A DNA stretch of 20,304 nucleotides, taken from positions 1-20,304 of the IMG/VR virus record IMGVR_UViG_3300049783_001274; one strand, given 5' to 3'. Shown here piece after piece: positions 1-6,627 of this stretch (position 1 is its first letter; the number at the start of each line of letters is the position of its first letter). The position numbers and the translations under genes were made by a program. The stretch comes from a virus. Below the pieces are notes generated by a model. That model was not told the origin of the DNA. It was given only the letters and a program-made list of their open reading frames with translations, and searched no databases.

Positions 1-2
1 TT

Positions 3-422
3 GATTCTCACGGCAATGTCGACAGGTCTGTTGTAATTATTCGTAAAGGTCTGATGAAACTTGCTTCGGAATATGGCGGCGATGTCATGGATGAAATGAA
101 ACAGACCTTTGATCCAATGCAATTCATAAATTATGTCGACCACTATTTCCATTATGCAGATAGAACGAGAGATTATAAAATCCCGGATACCCTTTCTACT
201 AATACATCTGGGGATTTCATTGGACTGTTCAAAGATAAGAAAGATGCTTTGGCGTTTGATTATACTTCAATCATTAACTCAATCAAGCCAGACAAATCAA
301 AAATCAGTACCATTAGATCGTCGCAGAGATCAAAACAATCTCGCAGTTACTACGACTATTATACTACATTCGTCGCGGTGAATGAGCCTTCGGAGTATAA
401 TATAACTGATAAAAGAAAGTAA
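3..422 (+). CDS. C-terminal part of an unidentified protein (5' end outside window)
   Basis: The reading frame is open from the first complete codon at base 3, so this is most likely the tail of a longer gene; about 139 residues are visible. A start at 54 behind AAAGG is possible but the spacing is only 4 bases. The tail is mixed and charged: an acidic stretch near YGGDVMDEMKQTF, then a Ser/Arg/Tyr-rich end (SQRSKQSRSYYDYY) that looks disordered. I do not recognise the family. It ends 3 bases before the -35 box of the first promoter, so it closes the preceding transcription unit. Confidence 0.6.
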   Translation, partial: DSHGNVDRSVVIIRKGLMKLASEYGGDVMDEMKQTFDPMQFINYVDHYFHYADRTRDYKIPDTLSTNTSGDFIGLFKDKKDALAFDYTSIINSIKPDKSKISTIRSSQRSKQSRSYYDYYTTFVAVNEPSEYNITDKRK

Positions 423-425
423 AGG

Positions 426-454
426 TTTACAAGGTCTTGAAAGTGGTATATAGT
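426..454 (+). promoter_or_regulatory. Early-type sigma70 promoter P1
   Basis: TTTACA (426-431), 12 bases, then TGG (444-446) and TATATAGT (447-454). The extended -10 element TGGTATA and the preceding GG match the ten other promoters in this window. It lies directly after the stop of the upstream gene and drives the gene at 481. Confidence 0.75.
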
Positions 455-480
455 ATTATTGAACAAAGGATAATAATGAT

Positions 481-672
481 ATGGATTACACTTTCAAGAC
501 TTCTGGTACTGTCGAACCTATCTATAAAGAAGACGGAACATTATTCGGCTATAATGTGGGTCGGAAAGATGCCGGTACCATTTTTCTCTTAGGATGCATC
601 GACGAGTTCTACGAAGCCAATGTTTCCATTTATATAGATAAATGGGGCGGATATTGGGCCAAAAAACATTAA
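481..672 (+). CDS. Small hypothetical protein, 63 aa
   Basis: First gene behind promoter P1. AAAGGA (465-470) lies 10 bases before the ATG; an ATG at 476 in another frame gives only a short peptide, so 481 is preferred. The predicted protein is beta-rich, with aromatic residues spread along it and a W-G-G-Y-W-A cluster near the end. No catalytic motif or membrane segment is visible and I do not recognise the family. It appears to be a single-gene transcription unit, because a new promoter begins 5 bases after the stop. Confidence 0.65.
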   Translation: MDYTFKTSGTVEPIYKEDGTLFGYNVGRKDAGTIFLLGCIDEFYEANVSIYIDKWGGYWAKKH

Positions 673-676
673 CAGG

Positions 677-705
677 TTGACACTGGCAACTGAATGGTAT
701 ATTAT
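677..705 (+). promoter_or_regulatory. Early-type sigma70 promoter P2
   Basis: TTGACA (677-682), 12 bases, TGG (695-697), then TATATTAT (698-705). The -10 can be read as TATATT at 15-base spacing or TATTAT at 17. The leader carries AGGTTGAAAAGGA (715-727), which includes the ribosome binding site of the gene at 735 and recurs behind P6 and, with one extra A, P7. Confidence 0.85.
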
Positions 706-734
706 ATTCATAAGAGGTTGAAAAGGAGATAAAA

Positions 735-902
735 ATGTATCTTATCGTATATCGGTGCTATGACGACAAGGAAGAAGAGGCTTGTTTCTCCGTTTACAAC
801 GCCGATCTAGCTAAAGAATTCCTTGACTGTAATCCTGCTGCTCCTGATGGTTTCGAAGATCGTCCTGGCTATTATTTCTACGAATATCGCGCGAAAGGTT
901 AA
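735..902 (+). CDS. Small hypothetical protein, 55 aa
   Basis: Starts 6 bases after AAAAGGAG in the conserved leader of P2. The 55 residues run MYLIVYRCYDD, then a Glu-rich turn, a VYNADLAKEFL strand-helix element and an aromatic end (GYYFYEYRAKG). It fits a loose class of tiny beta-beta-alpha-beta phage proteins with an 'x-A-x-x-x-A' helix start, several of which occur in this window. Function unknown. Confidence 0.65.
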   Translation: MYLIVYRCYDDKEEEACFSVYNADLAKEFLDCNPAAPDGFEDRPGYYFYEYRAKG

Positions 903-905
903 ACC

Positions 906-1040
906 ATGAACTGGGAAGTAAAATCAACTGGAGTTAACGGAACCGTTCTCGGAACCGTAAATGCACTGACAAAGGCATATGCCACACGCAAAGCAAAAGT
1001 ATATTTTGGGCGCGACGTGTTTGTTCGCCCTATAAAATAA
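906..1040 (+). CDS. Tiny hypothetical protein, 44 aa
   Basis: AAAGG (894-898) sits 7 bases before the ATG at 906, and the previous stop is 3 bases upstream, so it is co-transcribed with its neighbour. The product is basic (MNWEVKSTG at the start, FVRPIK at the end). Its VNALTKAYATRKAKV segment resembles the strand-helix pattern of other small proteins here. No known function. Its short length makes it less certain than its neighbours, but spacing and ribosome binding site support it. Confidence 0.6.
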   Translation: MNWEVKSTGVNGTVLGTVNALTKAYATRKAKVYFGRDVFVRPIK

Positions 1041-1051
1041 CAGGATAAAAC

Positions 1052-1324
1052 ATGACACTTAGTAAAAAGTCTGAAACCGGACACTCAGTTGATCTAGATG
1101 GACCAGACGGAAACGCATTTGTTCTTCTGGGCATTGCTGCAGGTTATGCTCGCCAACTCGAACTCGATGAAGCCATGGTGCTTGATTGGATGAAGTCAGG
1201 CGATTATGATAACCTTCTTGCTGTCTTTGAACGCTTCTTCGGCTCCTTCTGTGATCTGAAATCTCGCAACCAAGAACTTCTTGATCGTGTTGCTGCGATT
1301 GACTTGAGCATGATGGACGACTGA
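1052..1324 (+). CDS. Conserved phage hypothetical protein, 90 aa
   Basis: AGGA (1042-1045) precedes the ATG by 6 bases. The N-terminal third carries SVDLDGPDGNAFVLLG, a Gly/Pro/Asn loop followed by a hydrophobic helix. I associate this pattern with a small conserved protein of unknown function in many large phages. The rest is helical and acidic and ends MMDD. Its stop overlaps the next start (TGATG), indicating translational coupling. Confidence 0.75.
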   Translation: MTLSKKSETGHSVDLDGPDGNAFVLLGIAAGYARQLELDEAMVLDWMKSGDYDNLLAVFERFFGSFCDLKSRNQELLDRVAAIDLSMMDD

Positions 1325-1476
1325 TGTTAGGAATGATAGGAATAATATACCTGTGTGCATCGTGGCTATTCTATGCAGTTTCACCTGATGAAGCTGGGTT
1401 TCGGGCATCTATTTGCTGTGCATTACTAGGTTTGTGCATGATGTTTATACCGATGATCTACTCCCTTTTTACATGA
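1324..1476 (+). CDS. Small membrane protein, 50 aa, two predicted helices
   Basis: The start overlaps the previous stop (TGATG). Two hydrophobic stretches, at about residues 3-20 and 28-48, are separated by a short polar loop SPDEAGF, so the product is probably a two-pass inner-membrane hairpin. Three cysteines lie in or next to the helices. Function unknown; small membrane proteins of this kind are common among phage early genes that act on the host envelope, but nothing here specifies a role. Confidence 0.6.
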   Translation: MLGMIGIIYLCASWLFYAVSPDEAGFRASICCALLGLCMMFIPMIYSLFT

Positions 1477-1487
1477 AAGAATGAACA

Positions 1488-2651
1488 ATGTTTTACAACT
1501 TCCCTAAAATTAAACACATCGACGATGTGCTTCCTGCCGTAGAAGGTCGGAAGGAATTTGTAGTAGCGGAACGAGTCTTCGGTACTGTAATCAATTACAG
1601 TGTAAATATGCCAGACACGTTCGATATCGACGAAGACGATCTGATGTCCAACTACGGCCGAGCTATTCCCAAAGGAATCATGCGACGAGAGTGCCGTGGA
1701 TTGATTTTCTTTCCCGACGGCAAACTTATGAGCCGACCATTCCATAAGTTCTTCAATGTTGGTGAGCGCGAAGAAACTCAGTTTATGAATATTGATATGT
1801 CACGTGATCATACAATCATGGAAAAAATGGATGGTAGCATGATTAGGCCTATCTATAGCGAAGGTAAGTTTCATGTCGCTACGAAGATGGGACTATCTGA
1901 TGTTGCAATTCAATGCCAAGAACATGTGACAGAGGCCCAGCTCAATTGGATGGAAATCATGATGAAGCAAAACGTAACTCCTTTGTTTGAGTTTATCTCG
2001 CCGGAAAACCGTATCGTGATCGACTACTCGAAAACGGAATTAGTTTTGCTCGCAATGCGTGAAAATATCAGCGGCAAATATCTTGACATCGAGGGTATGC
2101 GCGGCAATGCTTTTTTCCCAGTCGTTCCTACTTACGGCTCCGTCGAAGGAAATCTTGAGGAATATATAACACGCCAGCGTGAAGCGGAAGATCGTGAGGG
2201 CGACATTGTTCGGTTTGCCAATGGACATATGTTCAAAGCAAAAAATGACTGGTATGTACGTATTCACAAGACACTGGACCGCGTGCGTTTCGACCGAAAC
2301 ATCGTGGATTTAATCGTCCACGAGAACATGGATGATGTGGTTCCTATGATGCCAGAACACGAGATGAAACGTATCCGTAACTTCGAGAAAAAGTTCTGGG
2401 TTGCCTTCGAGCAAAAACAAAATCGACTTTACGGTATGGGACTTGCAGCTCGCGAATATGACGGCGACCGTAAACGAATTGCACTTGAATTTATACCACA
2501 TCTTCCTAACAGAACAGATGCGCAATTCGTATTCCGAATGGTCGATGGTAACGAACCGCGTGACTTGTTGCTTGATTACATTCGCAAGAATATCACTTCA
2601 AATGTGAAATGGGATGACTGCGCAGAATGGCTGGGAATTAAGAAAGAATAA
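1488..2651 (+). CDS. rnlA: T4-type RNA ligase 1 (Rnl1)
   Basis: ATP-dependent RNA ligase that seals 3'-OH and 5'-phosphate ends through an enzyme-AMP intermediate. It has 387 residues against 374 in T4 Rnl1, and all nucleotidyltransferase motifs are in order. ECRG is at 68-71 and RPFHKFFN at 83-90. Motif I is KMDGS with the AMP-accepting lysine K113. LFEF (E168) is followed by SPENRIV, EGDIV carries E237, and FKAK carries K250 and K252. These match T4 Rnl1 K99, E159, E227, K240 and K242 as I recall that sequence. In T4 the enzyme repairs host tRNA cut by the PrrC anticodon nuclease, together with the end-healing enzyme Pnkp; no Pnkp is visible in this window. The ribosome binding site is weak (GAAAGA). 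Identity is very sure; the biological substrate is inferred. Confidence 0.95.
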   Translation: MFYNFPKIKHIDDVLPAVEGRKEFVVAERVFGTVINYSVNMPDTFDIDEDDLMSNYGRAIPKGIMRRECRGLIFFPDGKLMSRPFHKFFNVGEREETQFMNIDMSRDHTIMEKMDGSMIRPIYSEGKFHVATKMGLSDVAIQCQEHVTEAQLNWMEIMMKQNVTPLFEFISPENRIVIDYSKTELVLLAMRENISGKYLDIEGMRGNAFFPVVPTYGSVEGNLEEYITRQREAEDREGDIVRFANGHMFKAKNDWYVRIHKTLDRVRFDRNIVDLIVHENMDDVVPMMPEHEMKRIRNFEKKFWVAFEQKQNRLYGMGLAAREYDGDRKRIALEFIPHLPNRTDAQFVFRMVDGNEPRDLLLDYIRKNITSNVKWDDCAEWLGIKKE

Positions 2652-2676
2652 TGAAATAATAAAAAAAAGGCAAGAA

Positions 2677-2925
2677 ATGATATCATATAGAGAAGATTTA
2701 GAAGTCGAAGACCTCGCTCACATGACATCGGGCATTCATAAACTTAACCCCGATTTAAAAGAATATGTAATAGTAGCAGTAGAAAATGCTCAGGCGTATG
2801 ACCAAAACTTGACATTTCTCATGGAAAAAGTCGATGGTAAAGATGAAAAAACCGTAATGATATCTTTCGAATATGTATTGGAAGTGTTTGGCGATGCAGG
2901 AAATACAGTTATTCCTGCATCGTAA
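2677..2925 (+). CDS. Small acidic hypothetical protein, 82 aa
   Basis: The ATG at 2677 is chosen because AAAAGG (2666-2670) precedes it by 6 bases; the frame is open further back into the ligase gene but without a good start. The product is acidic and mainly helical (REDLEVEDLAHM near the start). No motif recognised. Its last eleven codons are embedded in a perfect 11-bp hairpin, and promoter P3 follows the stop directly. Confidence 0.65.
   Translation: MISYREDLEVEDLAHMTSGIHKLNPDLKEYVIVAVENAQAYDQNLTFLMEKVDGKDEKTVMISFEYVLEVFGDAGNTVIPAS
2892..2922 (+). other. Perfect 11-bp stem-loop at gene end, just upstream of P3
   Basis: CGATGCAGGAA (2892-2902) pairs exactly with TTCCTGCATCG (2912-2922) across a 9-base loop. 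The stem ends at the stop codon, 6 bases before the -35 box of P3. No T run follows on either strand, so it is not a textbook intrinsic terminator. It could weaken read-through or protect the 3' end of the upstream message. Confidence 0.5.
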
Positions 2926-2928
2926 GGG

Positions 2929-2957
2929 TTGACATGTGCTTATCAATGGTATAATAT
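2929..2957 (+). promoter_or_regulatory. Early-type sigma70 promoter P3
   Basis: TTGACA (2929-2934), 12 bases, TGG (2947-2949), TATAATAT (2950-2957). This is one of the closest matches to the shared architecture, with a full extended -10 TGGTATAAT. It probably serves the long gene string from 2985 to 6592. Confidence 0.88.
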
Positions 2958-2984
2958 AGTTATTATATATTGAAGGAATATAAA

Positions 2985-3275
2985 ATGAAAGTTTCTGAAC
3001 TTGAAAGACTCTACTTTGGTGATGTAATTATTACCTGTATTGATACAAACATCTTCACCGGACAGCCGTTGAAACTCAAGGGCTATTGCGAAGGCGTCGT
3101 GACTTGGGTTCGAACCGAGAACCGAGATGGTCCTCTTGATGAAAATGATCCAACCGACTTTGATGTAATGTTGATGGATAATAACGGAGAAGTTTCACAC
3201 ATCAGAAACCTCAAAGACTTGGACGACTGCGAATATTCTCACAATGCGTTTAAAAGAGGGGCTTGGAGAGAATAA
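2985..3275 (+). CDS. Hypothetical protein, 96 aa
   Basis: The ATG at 2985 follows AAGGA (2973-2977) by 7 bases; a TTG 15 bases earlier overlaps the ribosome binding site and is rejected. The protein starts MKVSELERLYFGDVI and has beta-rich segments (GVVTWVRT, FDVMLMDNNGEV), an acidic middle and a basic end (FKRGAWRE). The strand pattern suggests a small beta-barrel but no family is recognised. The stop overlaps the next start (TAATG). Confidence 0.7.
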   Translation: MKVSELERLYFGDVIITCIDTNIFTGQPLKLKGYCEGVVTWVRTENRDGPLDENDPTDFDVMLMDNNGEVSHIRNLKDLDDCEYSHNAFKRGAWRE

Positions 3276-3622
3276 TGTTTAAAATCAAAAATACAGAAAC
3301 CGGGCTCTTCAGTTCCGGAGGAACTTGGCCGTCTTGGTCCAAAGAAGGCAAAACTTGGAGCAAGCGCGGTCATGTTACATCGCATCTATCTCAACTATCA
3401 GAACGTGAAAAGAAACCATGGTATACTGACTGCGTTGTTGAAGAATATGAAATGATATCTGTCGGAACTGTTTGCTGCGTTCTAGATTGGGCAGAACTTC
3501 CCTCTACAACTCGTGCTAAAGAACTTGAAGAACAGCGGCGTTTGGAAAGATCAGTCGAGTACAAAAATCGACAAATTGAAAAGCTCCAGAAACAACTCAA
3601 CCAATTGAAAAAAGATACATAA
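3275..3622 (+). CDS. Conserved phage protein with C-terminal coiled coil, 115 aa
   Basis: The start at 3275 overlaps the previous TAA, with GGAGAG just upstream. The N-terminal 70 residues (FKIKNTETGLFSSGG, then a Trp-rich W-P-S-W-S-K-E-G-K-T-W) follow a pattern I associate with a small phage protein family of unknown function. Residues from about 85 to the end are Glu/Arg/Gln/Lys-rich and look like a coiled coil (LEEQRRLERSVEYKNRQIEK). It may oligomerise. TAATG coupling to the next gene. Confidence 0.75.
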   Translation: MFKIKNTETGLFSSGGTWPSWSKEGKTWSKRGHVTSHLSQLSEREKKPWYTDCVVEEYEMISVGTVCCVLDWAELPSTTRAKELEEQRRLERSVEYKNRQIEKLQKQLNQLKKDT

Positions 3623-3930
3623 TGAAAAGAATAACTATAACAATTCTCTGGATAGTCATTCCTCTTATTATGATTATTGTTGCGGTTCAAAGTACCAATA
3701 ACGCGCAAATCGAGCTTGAGCAAAGCACGGAACAAACAAATCCTCGAATGCAAAGAAAAGTGCATGGAATGAATTCCATGGAATTCTACGAAGATCAAAC
3801 TACTGGAATGTGTTTCGCAAGGGTATGGGGAGGCTCGGCCAATGGCGGACTGGCGATTGCCCAAGTAGACTGTGAATTGACTAACGGCGGTATTCCTTTT
3901 TGGAGTACTATTAATGAAAATGGAGATTAA
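3622..3930 (+). CDS. Membrane-anchored or secreted small protein, 102 aa
   Basis: The N-terminus is Lys-Arg followed by one hydrophobic helix (residues 4-22), fitting a signal anchor or uncleaved signal peptide. The remaining 80 residues would face the periplasm. There are two cysteines there, C64 (GMCFARVWGG) and C84 (QVDCE), which could form a disulfide. The pattern E-F-Y-x-D-x-x-T-G-x-C-F with a later V-D-C-E looks like a small beta domain seen in other phage envelope proteins. Function unknown. Confidence 0.7.
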   Translation: MKRITITILWIVIPLIMIIVAVQSTNNAQIELEQSTEQTNPRMQRKVHGMNSMEFYEDQTTGMCFARVWGGSANGGLAIAQVDCELTNGGIPFWSTINENGD

Positions 3931-3931
3931 T

Positions 3932-4294
3932 ATGATCAGCGAATTGAAAGCAAAAACTTTGGAATTGCGTAAAGCACGATCCTCTCTTGGGTCCATTATG
4001 CAATTTCACGTGGCAGAAGTGTCGAAGATCGGCAAAAGCAAAAGCCGAGAAACAACCGAAGATGAAGCAATTCAGTACATTAAGAAAACTGTGCAGCGAT
4101 TGAAAGAAGATGAGCACGCCGACATTCAGGAACTCGATGTGCTCGAAGGTCTTTTGCCTACAATGGCAACGCGAGATGAAGTTCGTGATTTCCTTTCCAC
4201 GATAGATACAAGTAACAAAGGCATTGTAATGAAAGCAGTGCGTGAAAAATACGGAGCCCTGGTTGATATGAAAATGGTAGGAGAAATGATATGA
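3932..4294 (+). CDS. GatB/YqeY-like domain protein, 120 aa
   Basis: The ATG at 3932 is chosen over 3914 and 3920 because GGAG (3922-3925) lies 6 bases upstream. The protein resembles the YqeY family: an N-terminal helix (ELKAKTLELRKARSSLGSI), EDEAIQYIKKTVQRLKE at 44-60, the family-like E-L-D-V-L-E-G-L-L-P at 67-76, and a C-terminal KGIVMKAVREKYGALVD. YqeY shares a tRNA-binding type domain with GatB, the amidotransferase subunit acting on mischarged tRNA, but its own role is unsettled. It is about 30 residues shorter than bacterial YqeY, mainly in the segment after the first helix. Assignment is from pattern memory. ATGA overlap with the next gene. Confidence 0.65.
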   Translation: MISELKAKTLELRKARSSLGSIMQFHVAEVSKIGKSKSRETTEDEAIQYIKKTVQRLKEDEHADIQELDVLEGLLPTMATRDEVRDFLSTIDTSNKGIVMKAVREKYGALVDMKMVGEMI

Positions 4295-4485
4295 ATACTA
4301 ATAGCCAAGATTTGCTAAAAATGCTCGAAGACGATGATGCTGTTCTTGTCGTAGATAATGACTCGTGTTATGTTCGATATAATGGTGATGATCGCGAAGA
4401 TGAGGGCGAATCGTTTGACTTCAACCCAACAGAACTCGTGTTTATTCTTGCAGAGGCACTCGAGTTCGAATCGGAAATGCCATGA
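4291..4485 (+). CDS. Small very acidic protein, 64 aa
   Basis: ATGA overlaps on both sides (4291-4294 and 4482-4485) place it firmly within the operon. It is rich in Asp and Glu (LEDDDAVLVVDND, GDDREDEGESFDF) with a hydrophobic C-terminal helix LVFILAEALEF. Such acidic mini-proteins can act as DNA mimics, but no inhibitor family is recognised. Confidence 0.65.
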   Translation: MNTNSQDLLKMLEDDDAVLVVDNDSCYVRYNGDDREDEGESFDFNPTELVFILAEALEFESEMP

Positions 4486-4682
4486 TTAACCTCGCTGTAT
4501 CTTGGTTAATCATGGCATTGGTCATATCTACCTGGGGGATTATCTGTGGTAATAGGACTATAAGCCAGAGAATAAAGCTGAGATTGGACCATAAAATAAG
4601 AACCGAAAATGTTTCTGTGGATTCACACTTCTGGTATCTAATGACTTTCCGAAATCCAAACAAACTATACAAGGATAATTGA
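4482..4682 (+). CDS. One-pass membrane protein, first copy of a tandem pair, 66 aa
   Basis: One N-terminal hydrophobic helix (about residues 2-22) is followed by a basic cytoplasmic or periplasmic tail. The end HFWYLMTFRNPNKLYKDN is identical to that of the next gene. The middle also aligns (I-C-x-N-x-T-x-x-Q-R-I-K-L), so the two are paralogues from a tandem duplication. Function unknown. ATGA overlap with the upstream gene. Confidence 0.7.
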   Translation: MINLAVSWLIMALVISTWGIICGNRTISQRIKLRLDHKIRTENVSVDSHFWYLMTFRNPNKLYKDN

Positions 4683-4687
4683 TATGG
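4626..4687 (+). repeat. 62-bp direct repeat, copy 1
   Basis: Bases 4626-4687 match 4843-4904 at 61 of 62 positions (C at 4631, T at 4848). Each copy spans the last codons of one membrane-protein gene, the stop, the AAGGATAATTGAT ribosome binding region and the start codon of the next gene. Confidence 0.95.
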
Positions 4688-4899
4688 AAACGATGGACGT
4701 TGGTGGTCTCATAACAATTATAATACTAGTTGCCGTTACTTGGGCGGCTATTTGTAATACCAAAACTTTAAATCAGAGAATAAAACTACTGCGTGATGGT
4801 AATGTAAAAATCTATAACATGTATGAGGTATCTTATAATAAACACTTTTGGTATCTAATGACTTTCCGAAATCCAAACAAACTATACAAGGATAATTGA
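4684..4899 (+). CDS. One-pass membrane protein, second copy of a tandem pair, 71 aa
   Basis: Paralogue of the preceding gene with the same 18-residue C-terminus and a similar QRIKL motif after the membrane helix (about residues 8-23). Its middle is 6-7 residues longer (NMYEVSYNK) and more diverged. AAGGA lies 8 bases before the ATG and is inside the first copy of the 62-bp repeat. The retained identical tail suggests that region is functional or was homogenised by gene conversion. Confidence 0.7.
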   Translation: METMDVGGLITIIILVAVTWAAICNTKTLNQRIKLLRDGNVKIYNMYEVSYNKHFWYLMTFRNPNKLYKDN

Positions 4900-4904
4900 T
4901 ATGG
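4843..4904 (+). repeat. 62-bp direct repeat, copy 2
   Basis: Second copy of the repeat at 4626-4687, one mismatch. It supplies the ribosome binding site and start of the 254-residue gene at 4901. Confidence 0.95.
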
Positions 4905-5665
4905 GTTGCTTTAACAAAAGCTGCGTGATAACAGGATTGCAGATTACGGACAACGATCCTATTGTTGGCATCAAGGTAAAGAAAGCCGAGTATTCTCATC
5001 GGTACCGCCGTGGAGTAGATTTTGATCACATTGGCTCCGAATGGTATCCAATCGAATTTCCTGTCCGCGGTACATATGATGATTACGGTCGGATTGAAGT
5101 AGACGGTAAACTATATGAAGGCGACGAGGACCGGGGTGATGATTCCGAACGCTGTGATGATTATATGTTTGTTCATGCATGGGCTTATGATTACGTTTGT
5201 GAGCACTCAGAACAACAGGCCAAAGAGTACAAGGAACGTATGTCAGGAAAGGGATACAAAGATTACGAACAGGAAGATTGGAACTCGATTAAAGAATCCT
5301 TTGATACGATGAATGAGGTGCAAGAAACCCCTCGTCAACAAGAGGTACTAAAATCGATGTGCGAACGTACTATACGTGCCGTATCGGAAAAATGGCTGCA
5401 ATCTTATTTCTCGCTCGAAAATAAAAACTATTGGTTCCAGAAACTTTATGTCGAAGATTATGATAAGTTCAAAGCAAATATGGTTCGCTTCAATAACGAA
5501 TTAGGAGTTCTCGAATCCAATCGATTTGAACTCGGGTTTCAATGGCATCCGTCGTATATCTCAGGTCAATGCGTGGACTATGATCTGCGATTGGGCTTGC
5601 TTAATAAATCTGAAAAGTATCTGCGCGATCAGATGGGCGAATATGGGTTTGATGAAGATGAGTAA
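4901..5665 (+). CDS. Conserved phage hypothetical protein, 254 aa
   Basis: Begins MGCFNKSCVITGLQI, with two cysteines close to the N-terminus and a short Gly turn. This opening is familiar to me from uncharacterised phage proteins and could hold a metal or a disulfide. The middle is rich in Asp, Glu and Tyr (YEGDEDRGDDSERCDDY), followed by long helices and a C-terminal RFELGFQWHPSYISGQ segment. No catalytic motif is evident. It is soluble and probably cytoplasmic. The end overlaps the next start by about 8 bases. Confidence 0.75.
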   Translation: MGCFNKSCVITGLQITDNDPIVGIKVKKAEYSHRYRRGVDFDHIGSEWYPIEFPVRGTYDDYGRIEVDGKLYEGDEDRGDDSERCDDYMFVHAWAYDYVCEHSEQQAKEYKERMSGKGYKDYEQEDWNSIKESFDTMNEVQETPRQQEVLKSMCERTIRAVSEKWLQSYFSLENKNYWFQKLYVEDYDKFKANMVRFNNELGVLESNRFELGFQWHPSYISGQCVDYDLRLGLLNKSEKYLRDQMGEYGFDEDE

Positions 5666-5852
5666 AAAGTGGATGGTATTCTGTAAAAAAGATGTTGATG
5701 AAGAAGAGTGGGTTTACGCTGACAGCAAAGAAGAAGCCATGCAAGTAATTAGAGATAATTTCCATGGACTGACGCCTTGCTACGCAGAAGAGATTAAACC
5801 TAAAATTATAACCAAATATTGCATGGGTTTTGCATATAAGGATTACAAATAA
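5658..5852 (+). CDS. Small hypothetical protein, 64 aa
   Basis: The start could be 5652 (MKMSKKW) or 5658 (MSKKW); neither has a strong ribosome binding site and both overlap the previous gene, so coupling is likely. The sequence is W-M-V-F strand, a short acidic turn, E-W-V-Y-A-D-S-K-E-E-A-M helix start, and a C-terminal strand. This is one of the recurrent small strand-strand-helix proteins in the window. Function unknown. TAATG coupling to the next gene. Confidence 0.65.
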   Translation: MSKKWMVFCKKDVDEEEWVYADSKEEAMQVIRDNFHGLTPCYAEEIKPKIITKYCMGFAYKDYK

Positions 5853-6022
5853 TGAAAAGTTTTTCGCTCAATTGGTCGCGAACAGGTCAACCGAACGGTT
5901 CGGAAATTGTAGAGGCAGCGAATCAAGCAGATGCGACTCAAATGGCACTTTCGAGAGTTCTGCGGGATGCCGGGTATGGTTATTATAAAGCCACTCTGGT
6001 TGATTCGAAGGAGTGTGAGTGA
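5852..6022 (+). CDS. Small hypothetical protein, 56 aa
   Basis: The start overlaps the previous stop (TAATG). The product has the same layout as its upstream neighbour: an N-terminal strand with a Trp (SFSLNWSRTG), EIVEAANQADATQMAL as strand then helix, and a C-terminal strand YYKATLVDS. No catalytic motif. Likely an ancient paralogue or the same small fold. The stop overlaps the next ATG (TGATG). Confidence 0.65.
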   Translation: MKSFSLNWSRTGQPNGSEIVEAANQADATQMALSRVLRDAGYGYYKATLVDSKECE

Positions 6023-6204
6023 TGGATAAACAACTCGCAGATGATTTGGCCGATGCCTTTGAGCAAGGCAGACAGCAAGGTTTTCAGGAAGCCCTCTTAC
6101 GCGTGACAAGATATGCCAATTGCATTACTGGAGAAGATACGGGCAATACTTGCAAGTGGTTCGCTAAGAATTGTCAGGTGTTTATTCCTGTAGTAGAAAA
6201 GTAA
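6022..6204 (+). CDS. Small helical hypothetical protein, 60 aa
   Basis: The ATG at 6022 lies 8 bases after AAGGAG (6008-6013); a GTG one codon earlier is less likely. The N-terminal half is a Gln/Asp/Glu-rich helix (LADDLADAFEQGRQQGFQEA). The second half has two cysteines (NCITGEDTGNTCKWF) and a further C in KNCQVF. Function unknown. Confidence 0.65.
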   Translation: MDKQLADDLADAFEQGRQQGFQEALLRVTRYANCITGEDTGNTCKWFAKNCQVFIPVVEK

Positions 6205-6223
6205 CACACCAAAGGAGTTAAAT

Positions 6224-6592
6224 ATGAATGAAGTAACATCAAAGAGTTTTTTTGAGAACTTGAAAGATAAAAATAAAGAGCGCCAACTCGAATGGCCAGG
6301 TTCTGAGAAAACAGATATGCTTTTTCATGCGGTTGAATTGGGCGAAGAAACTGGCGAAGTTTTGGGTGCTATCAAGAAACTCTACAGATCACTCAATGCT
6401 ATTAAAGGAAACGGACACAACACAGAAAAGTACATTGAAAATCTGAAAGAGGAAATCGGCGATGTTGTAATTGTTCTTTCTCTGTTGACTAATGCCGTCG
6501 AAAAAGAGGGCATTGATATCTCAATCGAGAAATCAGTAACCGATAAGTTCAACCAGACTTCTGAAAAGCACGGCATGAAAACAAAAATGTGA
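6224..6592 (+). CDS. MazG-like nucleotide pyrophosphohydrolase, 122 aa
   Basis: Predicted all-helical NTP pyrophosphatase that hydrolyses (d)NTP to the monophosphate and pyrophosphate. The metal-binding signature is present: E38-L-G-E41-E-T-G-E45 on one helix and E76-E77-I-G-D80 on the next, separated by about 30 residues, as in the MazG superfamily. The length fits single-domain phage MazG-like proteins, whose proposed roles are cleaning dNTP pools or altering host stress signalling. AAAGGAG precedes the ATG by 7 bases. It closes the long P3 transcription unit; promoter P4 follows immediately. Confidence 0.85.
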   Translation: MNEVTSKSFFENLKDKNKERQLEWPGSEKTDMLFHAVELGEETGEVLGAIKKLYRSLNAIKGNGHNTEKYIENLKEEIGDVVIVLSLLTNAVEKEGIDISIEKSVTDKFNQTSEKHGMKTKM

Positions 6593-6627
6593 ATTTAATG
6601 GTTTACAATGCATGTCCAATGGTATAG
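6592..6627 (+). repeat. 36-bp promoter repeat, copy 1
   Basis: Bases 6592-6627 match 7538-7573 at 35 of 36 positions. The repeat covers the end of the upstream gene, the -35 box, the whole spacer and the start of the -10 of P4. Confidence 0.93.

Noticed and set aside
3106-3122. GGTTCGAACC-like string reminiscent of a tRNA T-arm (another at 4458-4470)
   Set aside because: No acceptor, D or anticodon arms can be drawn around either, and both are inside coding frames with good start signals.
3391-3996. 201-codon open frame on the minus strand
   Set aside because: It lies opposite three well-supported, mutually coupled + strand genes, has no ribosome binding site or coupling of its own, and gives a low-complexity Ser/Arg/Cys-rich product.
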